In this document: positions 44,637 to 54,100 of the stretch, piece after piece
How the letters are laid out: the number at the start of each line of letters is the position of its first letter
Numbering within the stretch: position 1 is the stretch's first letter
Assembly (NCBI GenBank): GCA_030427705.1
Contig: JAUIBR010000014.1
Coordinates: 62,001 to 126,000, forward strand
DNA length: 64,000 nt
Reading direction: 5' to 3'
Source of the DNA: a bacterium
GTDB lineage: Bacteria > Myxococcota_A > Bradymonadia > Bradymonadales > Bradymonadaceae
The notes under the pieces: generated by a model
Told to the model about the DNA's origin: nothing
The model's database searches: none
What the model saw: only the letters and a program-made list of their open reading frames with translations
Translations under genes and position numbers: made by a program

Positions 44637-45326
44637 GTGCAGAAACATTGGTTGAAGGACGGGCCGGAGTGGTTGGCGGCCATGTACCAGTACGGAAAGG
44701 ACTGGGAATGGTGCTCAGAGTACGAAAGTCGTGAGCTCGCCGAAGTCATGATCGCAAACGCCGAACATGGTTCGTTCGGCTATCCATTGTCCTCGACCAC
44801 GCAATCGCAATGCGCCGACCTGGCCCATGCCATCATTCCGTTGGCGAAGGGTCCCAATCGACGCGACGAGAGATACAAGGTCGACCATTCGTCGATCTTG
44901 TTGCTCGATCCCAAGTCACCTGAATCCCCGCTTTGGGCGTTAGACATAAATTTACCCTCTATTTATTGGTTTATCGCGGGCGTCACGTATCAGGACGCGG
45001 CCAGGTCGATCTCGCCGTACTTCCAAGATGGCGAACTCGCATTCACATCGCAGTGGGAATGCCGCACTAACTTCGAAGCGAGCATCCCACTTGAAGAGTT
45101 GCAACGCACACTCGAAACCCACGGCGCCTCCAATGGACGCTGCCCTGACTCACCCCAGTGCTTTTTATCCAGATGGTCACGAAGCGCATGCGCACTGGAA
45201 CCAGGTGATGCCGCATGGAACCTCCGCATATCCTACAATGCTGTCAATCACGCCCGGCCCAAGTCCTTCGAAGGCGGCCCGTCCAACGTTCCGGTCGATG
45301 TGTTGTCACTAACAACCAAGAACTAA
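44637..45326 (+). CDS. hypothetical protein
   Basis: Soluble protein of 229 residues starting at GTG 44637 after a strong AGGAGGAGG. It contains Trp-rich N-terminal WLKDGPEWLAAMYQYGKDWE and eight cysteines. No signal peptide, membrane segment or family recognised. The last codons (SLTTKN) run into AACCAAGAACTAAAGACC-type repeat words, so the native C-terminus may have been altered. Function unknown. Confidence 0.7.
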   Translation: MQKHWLKDGPEWLAAMYQYGKDWEWCSEYESRELAEVMIANAEHGSFGYPLSSTTQSQCADLAHAIIPLAKGPNRRDERYKVDHSSILLLDPKSPESPLWALDINLPSIYWFIAGVTYQDAARSISPYFQDGELAFTSQWECRTNFEASIPLEELQRTLETHGASNGRCPDSPQCFLSRWSRSACALEPGDAAWNLRISYNAVNHARPKSFEGGPSNVPVDVLSLTTKN

Positions 45327-45346
45327 AGACCAAGAACCAAGAACTG
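45308..45346. repeat. AAGAACCAAGAAC word repeats
   Basis: ACAACCAAGAACTAAAGACC and CAAGAACCAAGAAC at the junction of two convergent genes. Another member of the family seen at 11796, 31706, 43219 and 61880. Confidence 0.7.
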
Positions 45347-45350
45347 ACTT

Positions 45351-46955
45351 TCACATGACCTCTTTCATGTACCGCCCGACCGCCAATGGTTTCGCGGCAA
45401 GCGCGGCGAGTACACCACCGAACATGGCTCCGATCACGCCGGGCGATCCAATGTCACATCCTGACATATATAGATTTGGGATCGGGCTTGTGGGACGCAA
45501 CCATTCATTTGCATAACGCGACGGCGTGGGCTCTAGACCGTAGATGGAACCACCGATCGCACGGTCGAAGTGATGGGTGGTTACGGGCGTGCTCAACTCA
45601 ACGAAATCCAGCAGCGGCTCCAGGCCGGGGATCGCTTCGAAGTATTGTCGAAGCAGCTCATCTTCGAGTTTCTTTTTGAACTCGTCGTAGGCTTCCGGCC
45701 GTTTCTTCCAACGCGTATCCGTCCACTCCTCAAACACTTCCCAGGGAACAAAAGTCACGACTTCGCCAGTGTGCATCGTTTCCGGTCCGGGGTCATGCTC
45801 GGGGTCCTTCAGCGATGGGAAGCTACAGTACAAAACCGGTGGTTCTGGCCAATCCTCGACTGGGGTATCTGGATCGACACGCCAACTCTCAATCGTCTGG
45901 TCCCACGTTTTGTAGAACCACATGTTGGCCCCTGACGCGCCCGTCTCCGTGATATCACCCTTAAACCCAAGGTAGAGGCAGACGTGTGCCGACGCGGGGT
46001 TTAGCGGCTTTATGGTCTGATACCAGTCTTGAGCGCCATACGATTCAGGAAGCAAACGCGTCACGGTCGCCTGTGCGCCGACATTGCTGATGACACGACC
46101 GGCCCGGATAACTTCCTCTCCGCAGCGCACGCCAACTGCTTCTCCGTCCTCGATGATGATCTCGTCGACGGGTGTTGAGATGCGCGTCCAGCCGCCATTT
46201 TCTTTCACGGTTCCCAGCAAGGTTTCTGCGATGCGTTGAGAACCTCCCACAGGATAATATGCGCCCCACATAAAATGTTTTGCGACTAGAGCCTGTATCG
46301 CAAATGAAGCATTTTCGGGCGTTGAGCCGTAGTATCCCCATTGCGAACAAAGCACGGCACGCAATTTTTTATTATCTGTGAGCTCCGCCATCGCCTCTTC
46401 AACCGTCCGGTCGAAGTGCTTCTTTGCGCCTCGATTTATGAACTTATCGGCAAGCTTCCCAAGCTTCGAAGAGGATGCTCGACCCATGTAGTATCGACGC
46501 ATCTCGCTGGCGACTTCGCGGATAGCTTCAAAGTAGCCGTCGATCGCGGCTTCTTCGCCCGGGAAGGCTTCCAGAAGGTTCTCCCGAAACTTCTTTGGGT
46601 TGTCCGGAAACTTAATCTCGAAGTCGTCCGGAAAGTGGAAGTGTTCGTACGTCTCACCCAACGATGCCCAGTCGAGCTGACCGTGCGTCAGCTTCTTCAG
46701 CAAACGACCTGTCATCGCGTGTTCGGTGACCTCGCCGATGGCATGCACGCCCACGTCCCAGCGATAGCCGCCAGGTCGTTTGAACGTGTGCGTGAATCCG
46801 CCAGGTTCGTAGTGCTGTTCTAGAACCAGCACTTTTTCGCCGACCTCACTAAGAAGAGCTGCGGCCGTCATGCCGCCCATTCCTGAACCGACCACGATGG
46901 TGTCCCACGGACCGCTGGCGCCTTTACCGCGTTTGTCCCAAGCCTTGTTTTTCAT
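45351..46955 (-). CDS. FAD-dependent oxidoreductase, RetSat/carotenoid-isomerase-like
   Basis: Flavoprotein of 534 residues in the phytoene-desaturase/CrtI superfamily, closest in feel to all-trans-retinol 13,14-reductases. The dinucleotide fold TIVVGSGMGGMTAAALLSE near 19 is followed by EQHYEPGGFTHTF, the usual second motif. VGGSQRIAETLLG and the C-terminal NLYMSGCDIGSPGVIGAMFG close the FAD site. The substrate is probably a polyene or another lipophilic molecule; it cannot be named. The RegA gene lies five bases upstream on the same strand, so it may be part of the RegA/MbnP operon and under redox control. Confidence 0.88.
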   Translation of the reverse strand: MKNKAWDKRGKGASGPWDTIVVGSGMGGMTAAALLSEVGEKVLVLEQHYEPGGFTHTFKRPGGYRWDVGVHAIGEVTEHAMTGRLLKKLTHGQLDWASLGETYEHFHFPDDFEIKFPDNPKKFRENLLEAFPGEEAAIDGYFEAIREVASEMRRYYMGRASSSKLGKLADKFINRGAKKHFDRTVEEAMAELTDNKKLRAVLCSQWGYYGSTPENASFAIQALVAKHFMWGAYYPVGGSQRIAETLLGTVKENGGWTRISTPVDEIIIEDGEAVGVRCGEEVIRAGRVISNVGAQATVTRLLPESYGAQDWYQTIKPLNPASAHVCLYLGFKGDITETGASGANMWFYKTWDQTIESWRVDPDTPVEDWPEPPVLYCSFPSLKDPEHDPGPETMHTGEVVTFVPWEVFEEWTDTRWKKRPEAYDEFKKKLEDELLRQYFEAIPGLEPLLDFVELSTPVTTHHFDRAIGGSIYGLEPTPSRYANEWLRPTSPIPNLYMSGCDIGSPGVIGAMFGGVLAALAAKPLAVGRYMKEVM

Positions 46956-46959
46956 TGAG

Positions 46960-47520
46960 TTATTCGTTGGGTGGATAGGTGTTCAACTTTCGCTGAAGTG
47001 TACGCCTATGCATCCCCAAACGTCGAGCGGCTTCCGAAATGTTGCCACCCGTGTCGTTCAAGACCCGATTGATATGTTCCCACTCTAGGCGAGCCAACGT
47101 GGGCGCGGTGTACTCGACATCGGTGGGGTCCGCCGAATTTTTCAATCCGCGATCAAACGCGGCCAAAAGGTCGTCGGCATCGGCCGGTTTCTGGACGTAG
47201 TTGATGGCGCCCAGCTTCACCGCGTCGATAGCTGTGGTGATGCTGCCGTATCCGGTGAGCATAACCGCCAAAATGTCGGGTTGTTTTTCGACCAGGTCTT
47301 TTAGGAGTTGCAGGCCGTTCGGCCCGTCCATTCGAAGGTCGAGGACCGCCATTTCAAACTCGGATTCAGCGGCTTGCATCGCTGAATCGTATCCATCGCA
47401 GGTCGTCGGTTCCAAGCCACGGCGAGTGAGGGCGCGGGCGAGCTGCTCGCGAAAAACCTCGTCGTCATCGACGACGAGGATTCTGTATCCCATCCACCAC
47501 GGCTCGGTTTCGTCTGACAC
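46960..47520 (-). CDS. regA: RegA/PrrA/ActR-type response regulator
   Basis: Redox response regulator of 186 residues. The receiver domain shows ILVVDDDEVFREQL, phospho-Asp in AVLDLRMDG, MLTGYGSITTA and Lys in NYVQKP. The C-terminal Fis-type helix-turn-helix is almost the family signature: TLARLEWEHINRVL, GNISEAARRLGMHRRTLQRK. The family is phosphorylated by RegB and controls energy, respiration and fixation genes by redox state. The GTG start at 47520 shares its G with the TAG of the MbnP gene, so both are translated together. The cognate sensor lies at 49936-51156 in the divergent operon. Confidence 0.95.
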   Translation of the reverse strand: MSDETEPWWMGYRILVVDDDEVFREQLARALTRRGLEPTTCDGYDSAMQAAESEFEMAVLDLRMDGPNGLQLLKDLVEKQPDILAVMLTGYGSITTAIDAVKLGAINYVQKPADADDLLAAFDRGLKNSADPTDVEYTAPTLARLEWEHINRVLNDTGGNISEAARRLGMHRRTLQRKLNTYPPNE

Positions 47521-48368
47521 TATTCTTCGACTTCGAAAATGACCTGAGCTTGTGGAGAGTTGTTGCCAAACGACAAATTCATCTTCTCGAAGACCGAGTT
47601 GCAGGCCGCAAAGTCTGGACCCGACATGCAGATCGTTGAGTTGTTCTCACCGTCTGGGGTCATATCTTCGTCTTCGAAGAAGCGGTCCACGTTCAGGGCC
47701 AGCGTCTCTCCGTAAGGAAGCTCAATCACAGGCCGGTTTGGATTCATGCAACCGGTAACCTCTGTCGAGTCCTCTTCCATCTGGCACATGGTACTACCGA
47801 GATGCACTCGGAAGCCACCACCGGTATCGGTTTGGCCGTCGATGCGGAGGAATTTGTAGCCGCCCTGCCAGTTCCAGAACATCGACGTCAGGTTCAATGG
47901 CGCTTCAGCCACAGCCGCATCCTGGTGATTCTGGTCAAATGGCACGCCGAGGCTGAACTTTACGCCGACGTACTCACCTTGAGCAACGGTGCCGACGACC
48001 TGAGAGTTGGTGTCGGTCGTGCCGTTGTCGCAGCCCGTGGAAGCGTCTTCGAAGTCCAGAAGTGCGACGACGCCGTTCTGCCACTTGCCATCGTTCGCAA
48101 GTGTGACCGCGGTTTCGTTACCGTCTGCGTCTACTAGAAACACTTCCGAAACGTAGAACTTGATGTCGGTAATCGACACTGGCGTAGCGGCCGACCCAAG
48201 CGTGTAGGAGACTCCACACTCAAACGGCTGACCGTTCACGAATGCCGCGAAATTGAGCGTCACATCCTGCGTCGCAGGTGCGTTGTTGTTGCTGTCTTCA
48301 TCATCGCCACACCCAAACAGAAGTGATGCGGCCAAAAGCGATCCAAATACGAGTGCACGGTTGCGCAT
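47520..48368 (-). CDS. MbnP-like copper-binding lipoprotein (metallo-mystery pair family)
   Basis: Lipoprotein of about 282 residues: lipobox LLFGC, NNNAP linker, then a beta-sandwich with six cysteines and the family signature SMFWNWQGGYKFLRID. In known MbnP proteins a tryptophan is oxidised to kynurenine by the partner MbnH, creating a copper site. ATG 48368 is seven bases after GGAGG; the frame extends upstream without sense. It is the first gene of the regA operon and is preceded by two RegA boxes. No methanobactin biosynthesis gene is in the window, so this is a stand-alone copper role. The likely MbnH partner is at 56446-57579. Confidence 0.87.
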   Translation of the reverse strand: MRNRALVFGSLLAASLLFGCGDDEDSNNNAPATQDVTLNFAAFVNGQPFECGVSYTLGSAATPVSITDIKFYVSEVFLVDADGNETAVTLANDGKWQNGVVALLDFEDASTGCDNGTTDTNSQVVGTVAQGEYVGVKFSLGVPFDQNHQDAAVAEAPLNLTSMFWNWQGGYKFLRIDGQTDTGGGFRVHLGSTMCQMEEDSTEVTGCMNPNRPVIELPYGETLALNVDRFFEDEDMTPDGENNSTICMSGPDFAACNSVFEKMNLSFGNNSPQAQVIFEVEE

Positions 48369-48422
48369 TTTCATTCCTCCAACGAGACGAATGGAATCTA
48401 GCACCAACCGGTTCGATTTACA

Positions 48423-48456
48423 TGCGGCGCATTGTCGCATGCGACGAAACGCCGCA
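48423..48456. promoter_or_regulatory. two abutting head-to-head RegA-type boxes
   Basis: TGCGGC-GCATT-GTCGCA (48423-48439) is followed at once by TGCGAC-GAAAC-GCCGCA (48440-48456), the same box on the other strand (TGCGGC-N5-GTCGCA). This fits the GCGNC-N5-GNCGC pattern of RegA/PrrA sites. They lie between the divergent mbnP-regA and lipoprotein-regB operons, about 55 bases from either start. Confidence 0.8.
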
Positions 48457-48510
48457 GTGAAAATTGTCCGGAAAAATGTAGGTTCACATCGACTGCAGTA
48501 TGGGTCGATT

Positions 48511-49137
48511 TTGCGAAAGTCGTTGAAAGTGTTTGGGGTGTGGGTCGTGATGGCCATGGTCGGGTGTTCGGTCCGAATCGATTGGCCGGAACATCGTGTC
48601 GCATTTCATCTAGAGCCGATGCCCGCTGATCAGATGATGAGTAGCCGAGGCGCGGTGAATATTGAACACGCAACAATTGGTATCTCATCGATTGAGCTCG
48701 TGCCCTGTGAAACTGGGCTATCTGTGTATGACCTTTTGATCCCGAGTGCGCATGCACATGGGATTGAAGCTTCTGAGACCATGCTGCTGCGGGACGCGCC
48801 AATACCCTTGCAGACCGCCAAACTTGGTGCTGTTTCTCCACCGAAAGGTCGCTACTGCGCAGTACGGGTGAACGTGCAGGCATGTGAAGGGGCTCCAGAC
48901 AAAGGGAGTCTGACGATATCGGGCACGGTGGACGATCAAAAGTTCACTGTTCAAACCCATGCGCGGACCGATATCGAGCTACCAATCGACCTGGAGTTGG
49001 GTTCCGATTCACAACATGAAGACCTGGTTTTGGTCGCGCATCCGAACCAGTGGTTCGACGGTGTCGACCCCTTATCCGTCGATGCCGATGTTCAAATTCT
49101 TCAGAATCTATCGCTGAGTATCGAGGTGGCCCAATGA
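48511..49137 (+). CDS. lipoprotein of the regB operon
   Basis: Envelope lipoprotein of about 208 residues: LRKSLKVFGVWVVMAMVGC is a signal peptide with lipobox, then a beta-rich domain with HAHGIEAS, RYCAVRVNVQACEG and NQWFDGVDPLS. The usable start is TTG 48511; no ATG gives the charged N-terminus, so the start is uncertain. RYCAVRVNV and the Cys pattern recall the partner of MbnP-type proteins, but I cannot name it. The stop overlaps the next ATG (ATGA). The opposite-strand MbnP suggests joint copper or redox work. Confidence 0.72.
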   Translation: MRKSLKVFGVWVVMAMVGCSVRIDWPEHRVAFHLEPMPADQMMSSRGAVNIEHATIGISSIELVPCETGLSVYDLLIPSAHAHGIEASETMLLRDAPIPLQTAKLGAVSPPKGRYCAVRVNVQACEGAPDKGSLTISGTVDDQKFTVQTHARTDIELPIDLELGSDSQHEDLVLVAHPNQWFDGVDPLSVDADVQILQNLSLSIEVAQ

Positions 49138-49928
49138 GGCGATGGATTGCGACTGTTGCCTTCTTAGCCAGCACAGCTGCGGTGAACGCCCACGCGCACC
49201 ACGTTGTCAGCGAAACCGGAATTGAGTGGGTCGAGCCTGTCTCGACCGCAGAAGTCACGACGGCCGCGTCCACATTTGGGTTCAACGACGACTTTTCGGG
49301 TACGTGGCAAACAGTCGCCGTGCGAGCGGAGTGGTCGTTCACGAATTCATTCTCGGCATCGGCCAACATCCCGTGGGGTCGCGTGCGTTTCGATGACGGC
49401 CGCCAGGCCATTGGACTGATGGACGTCGAGTTCAACACGAAGCTCCGTTTGTATGCATCGGAACATGGCGGATTCATCGCCAGCGCCGGGCTAGGCGCAG
49501 GTCTACCCACCGGGACGTTCGAGGACGGCTTGGGATCGGGTCACTTCGAACTGGCTCCGTTCGTGGTCGTATCCAGCCAACCTCGCAACTGGTTGGTCAT
49601 CAATGGACTTGTGGTTTCGAAGCACGGACTTTCGACCGAAGAAGACGTCATTGATGGCCCGCACGGGTCGCTCATCGACCCACATGGCGATGTCGAAACG
49701 GACCTGGCAATTAGCGCTGCTGTTTTGTGGGGGTCCTTGTACATCAAGTCCGAAGCACGCCAATTGCTTTCATGGCAAAGTGCTGACCAGCACTCTACCG
49801 CGGCCGCGCTGGAAGTGGGTTACGCGCAACCACGAGAGTTCCGTTTCGCGTTGCGAGGTGATACTTGGGTTAGTGGTTGGAGCCGCTCCGGACCCAAGGT
49901 GTCGGCAAGTTTCGCCTACTTTTTCTAA
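49134..49928 (+). CDS. secreted outer-membrane-like beta protein
   Basis: Protein of 264 residues with signal peptide (MRRWIATVAFLASTAAVNAHA, cut after AHA) and then alternating beta strands (FNDDFSGTWQTVAVRAEW, FRFALRGDTWVSGW) ending in aromatic Phe-Phe (ASFAYFF), typical of outer-membrane barrels. The mature start is His-rich (HAHHV). The ATG overlaps the previous stop. In the same operon as the lipoprotein and RegB. Metal or solute passage across the outer membrane is an inference. Confidence 0.75.
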   Translation: MRRWIATVAFLASTAAVNAHAHHVVSETGIEWVEPVSTAEVTTAASTFGFNDDFSGTWQTVAVRAEWSFTNSFSASANIPWGRVRFDDGRQAIGLMDVEFNTKLRLYASEHGGFIASAGLGAGLPTGTFEDGLGSGHFELAPFVVVSSQPRNWLVINGLVVSKHGLSTEEDVIDGPHGSLIDPHGDVETDLAISAAVLWGSLYIKSEARQLLSWQSADQHSTAAALEVGYAQPREFRFALRGDTWVSGWSRSGPKVSASFAYFF

Positions 49929-49935
49929 GCTCAAA

Positions 49936-51156
49936 ATGCGCGACAGCCTAAACACAATCAGTTGGTTGGCCCGGTTTCGTTGGGCTCTTCTGTTCGCCCA
50001 ATCGGCGCTCATCCTAATCGTGCAATACGGCACACCGGTGAGTGTTCCGGTTAAGGAGCTTCACCTTGTTTTGGGCGTTGCAGCGCTGACGAATCTTGGA
50101 TTGTGGTGGGCATCAAAGAGCAAGGACCTTCCGACGGTTTTGGTTCCCCTGATTCTGACCGTCGACTGCGTCTTGCTGACGATCGGATTGAACATGTCCG
50201 GTGGACCGATGAATCCGTTCACGATCTTTTATGTTGTCCTGGTCGCGCTGGCTGCGTTTTTGACCCCGGGCCTCATGACCTGGGCGGTGCTGGTGGTCGC
50301 TATCGCAGGCTATGCCGCGTTGTACTATCTGGACGCCGCGGATCCCCACGCACATCACCAGCATCACGCGATTTCAATGGACCTGCACATCGACGGTATG
50401 TGGTTCGCCATGGCCATCGCGGGCGCGTTCATTGTCTACTTCTTGACCACACTTCGTCGCCGACTCGACGAGCGGGAAGCCGAGCTCGCCACGCTTCGTG
50501 AACAGCACGCTAATCAAGAGAAGTTGGTTTCGATGACGTCTTTGGCTGCCGGCGCCGCCCACGAGATGGCGACCCCGCTGGCCAGCATCTCTATAGCATC
50601 CAAGGAATTGGAGCTAGAGCTGGAGCGGCGCGGCGATGAGCTACTTGCCGAAGCCAAGGTGATTCGCGAACAAACCCAACGATGCGAGGCAGTACTCAAA
50701 CGTCTGGCTAACCAGAGCGGACACGTACCTGGCGAGAGCCGCCAAAAGGTAGCTATCAACGACATCCTTGAAAGGGCCGTGGCAGACTTCGACGCCGGCA
50801 TCGTGGAGATTGACGTTGAGCCACAGACCGTTTGTGTGCCAGTCGACACGACCGTCGAGGCGATTCGGGAGCTGGTTAAGAACAGCATCGATGCTCAAGC
50901 CACAACCGTTCGAGTTACATCTGAAACCACGCCGGATTGTTACACGTTGAAGGTCACCGACAACGGAACGGGACTTTCCCCAAGCATCGCCAAACGTGCC
51001 ATCGACCCGTTCTTTTCCACGAAGGGGGACTCGCCAGAACACATGGGCCTGGGACTCTTCATAGTGCTGCAGTTAATGCAGAGTCTGGGCGGAGACCTAA
51101 AGATAGAATCCGACAACCACGGCACAACGATCTCACTAGGATTCTTACGGCCTTAA
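49936..51156 (+). CDS. regB: RegB/PrrB-type redox sensor histidine kinase
   Basis: Membrane sensor of 406 residues with six hydrophobic segments in residues 15-170. The quinone-binding signature GGPMNPFTIFY near 93 is that of RegB. The H-box is AAGAAHEMATPLASI near 212, followed by QTQRCEAVLKRL, whose Cys matches the redox-active Cys of RegB. A HATPase domain follows (LVKNSIDAQA, VTDNGTGLSP, MGLGLFIVLQLM). It senses quinone redox state and phosphorylates RegA. ATG 49936 follows the previous stop by seven bases. Its gene lies in the operon diverging from mbnP-regA, sharing a control region with RegA-type boxes. Confidence 0.95.
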   Translation: MRDSLNTISWLARFRWALLFAQSALILIVQYGTPVSVPVKELHLVLGVAALTNLGLWWASKSKDLPTVLVPLILTVDCVLLTIGLNMSGGPMNPFTIFYVVLVALAAFLTPGLMTWAVLVVAIAGYAALYYLDAADPHAHHQHHAISMDLHIDGMWFAMAIAGAFIVYFLTTLRRRLDEREAELATLREQHANQEKLVSMTSLAAGAAHEMATPLASISIASKELELELERRGDELLAEAKVIREQTQRCEAVLKRLANQSGHVPGESRQKVAINDILERAVADFDAGIVEIDVEPQTVCVPVDTTVEAIRELVKNSIDAQATTVRVTSETTPDCYTLKVTDNGTGLSPSIAKRAIDPFFSTKGDSPEHMGLGLFIVLQLMQSLGGDLKIESDNHGTTISLGFLRP

Positions 51157-51169
51157 GAACCTTAAGGCC
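51149..51169. terminator. hairpin at the convergent end of regB
   Basis: GGCCTTAAG-AAC-CTTAAGGCC is a perfect 9-bp stem with a three-base loop that contains the regB stop codon. Related CCTTAAG words follow to 51200. No strong T tract is present, so terminator strength is uncertain. Confidence 0.5.
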
Positions 51170-51194
51170 TTAAGAACCATAGGTCCTTAAGAAT

Positions 51195-54100
51195 TCAGGG
51201 CCTTAGGAATTTCTTGCGGATCCTCTCAAGATCTCGCTCTCGACCGAGGGTGGACCAAATGGTTTCGGAATATCGATAGAGTTCCTGCGATCGCACCTCG
51301 TCTCCACGCTCCGAAGCGACGTCGCCCGCGACCTCAGCGGTCATAGCAAGATCGTAATCAACTGCGTCGCCAAGCAGCCGCCGAGCTTTCTCCCAGTGAA
51401 TATCGAACGACTTCCACTTTCCAAAATGCGCAGTGGTTGCGCAGAGCGCGAGCTCGAGCCCACCTTCGATGGCAACGTGGTTGAGCTCGTTCTCTTTGAG
51501 TTTCATGAAGGCCATGTGCGCGTTCTCAAACTGCCCCAAACATAGCTGGCAAAGGGCCATGTTCATCTCGATCGCAGCGACGTTTGCAGCGTCCCAATCT
51601 ACGACCAGTTTATGCGCAGCACTGTATGCGCCCAACGCATCTTTGAACTGCCCCTCGTGCCGCGTCACCTCGCCCAGATAACAGTAAGCTTCGGCAACTG
51701 CGTCACGCAGACCCGCGGGTTCGGCGACGTCTAGGACCGCTTCAATCTCAAGGCGTGCGCGGTGGTTTTCACCAACTTGCGACAAAGCATAAATGAGTGA
51801 CAGTTTTGCGGTTAAAAGCCAATTGGTATTATCGAGTAGATAGAAGATATCGATAGCTTCTTCCTGCAACGAGATGGCTCGCTCGATATCCCCCATATAC
51901 ATCGTGGAGCGGCCCAGACCGTTCAGGATCATGCCGTATGGCAAGCCGCCGAGCGGTCGTAGCGCCTCAGCGGCTTCTTCCAATACCTTATGAGAGCGCT
52001 CCAGCGAGTGATGCCCCTCGATCGCAGCATGCATGCGGGTCGCGTGTGCGTACTCTAGCCAATACCCGTGCTGTCGGGCGCGTGCCCGCACACCATGAAC
52101 CTCAATGGGGTTGATATCGTCGCCGCGTCGGCGTCGCATGATGAGCGTGCGCATCGTGTTGAAGATCGCGTCATGAGAGGTTGGCGGAATCCCCGCGGCC
52201 CGAATCGCCGCCAGATGTGCTTGCAGCAAACGCATCGTGGCTTCGTCGTTCTCTTTGTCCATGGCCGCCTGCGCGGCATCTCGCAGAAGTTCAGCCGCTC
52301 GCTCGGCCTGTCCGCTCTCCAGAAGGTAGTTACCCAAATGAGCCAGGTAGGCGTCGTCTCGACGTGGTCGTTCCTGCAGAAGCTGAGCACAAACTTTATT
52401 ATACTCTTGCCAGCGAGGCCCTTTTCGGGCAGTGCGAATCAGCGAATCTCGCAGCAACTCGTGCGAGAAATTGAACGACGTTGGCGTACCGTTGAGAACC
52501 CGATACTCCAGCAGTGCCGGAATAAGGTTTGAAGGAAGCACCAAGCCAAGCATCGCGCATGTGCGCCGCCAATCGGCAGGATTGATGGGCGACTCCATCA
52601 GCGCTGCAACCTCAAGGGCCTGAGTCAGTGACTCAGAGTCATTGAAGTCACCAAGAATATTTTTTATGCGCTCGGACCAAACTTCATGCACCGCAGTAGG
52701 AACACCAAGTTCCGCACCTTGCGCCAAGGCAAATCCGTTTTCACGGGCAACTAGCTTTCCTTTTCGGATCCACTCGCCGATAAGTTCGACCGCAAATAGC
52801 GGATTGCCACCGGTGGATTTCACAATCCGGTCGACCACCGCATCGTCCAAAAGCAGGAGCTGCCGAACCAGGTCACGTTGGTCGTCTTTTCCAAGCTCGT
52901 TGATGTGAAGTCGAACCGTGTCAGCACGTCGCGAGATGTGGTCCATCCACCGCGTTAATGCCTCGTTGCGCGTGATCTCTTCGGTTCGAAGAGTCGCCAT
53001 GACCAACACCGGATGGCCGTCCGGGGAGTTCAAGATCTTGTCGATGAGCGTGATGGCAGACGGGCAGAGGTGGGCGTTGTCCAACCAAACGATCGTGGGC
53101 CGTTGGCTTGAGATGCGCTCGACCAAACGACACAGCGCAGACACACGGTCGCCCTCAGGAACGGTTAGATTGGGATCATTGGTACCTTCCGCGATCCGTT
53201 GAAGGATATAGGCGTCCATCTTCGCGGCTTCATCGCGTTGGCCTGCACGCGGACCGATGGCCTGCATGCCGTCATCAATTCGTTTCGCCGCACGTTCCCC
53301 GGTGAGGTTTTCGATATGGAAGTAGCCCGCAACCATATGACCAAGGCTGCGTCCATCAGGGTCAAAATCGGAGGCAGAGGCCTTCAGGACAGTTGCCGCA
53401 CCCATCTCTTCAGCGCGTTGAGAAATCCACTCGACCAGCCGCGATTTCCCGGTACCAGCGCTGCCTTCAACAAGCACCGCCCTCGGCGTGCGAGTTTCAT
53501 GAACCTGTTGCAGCATCGACCACATGGCATCACGTTCCACCACGCGGTCGACGAATGGAATCGAGCGAAAACTAAAGAGCTTTAGCCCTGCGCCAAGCAG
53601 ACGTTGGTCCCGTTTTTCGCCACCATCGCGCCGCCAATCCTCTTCAAGAGGTGGGCGAATCTTTCGACTGATACCAAACAGATCCCCGCTGATCTCCGCC
53701 GTGAACAAGCTGGCTTCGTTGCCCATCGCCGGGAGTGTCGCATCGACATCGGTCGGCACCAATGTCGTCGTGTCCGGCGACCCAAAGGCTTGCAGCTCAC
53801 CAAGCGCAAATCTCGCGTCGGCGGCGGTTTGGAATCGATCATGGAGATCTTTGTTCAAGAGCGTCATCACCCACGCCTTGAACCCGCCGGGAATCGGGAT
53901 ATTGGGATTGATGGGTTTTGGTGCCTTGGACAGATGAGCCTTGAGGATCTCAATGTGGTGTTTGCCTTCATAGGGGGCCTTTCCCGTCACCATCCAATAG
54001 GCGATGCAACCCAACGAATACAGGTCGGTCCATGGACCATGGTCGCGCCATTCAGCTTTGATTTGTTCGGGTGCCATGTACTTCGGCGTACCGGTAACCC

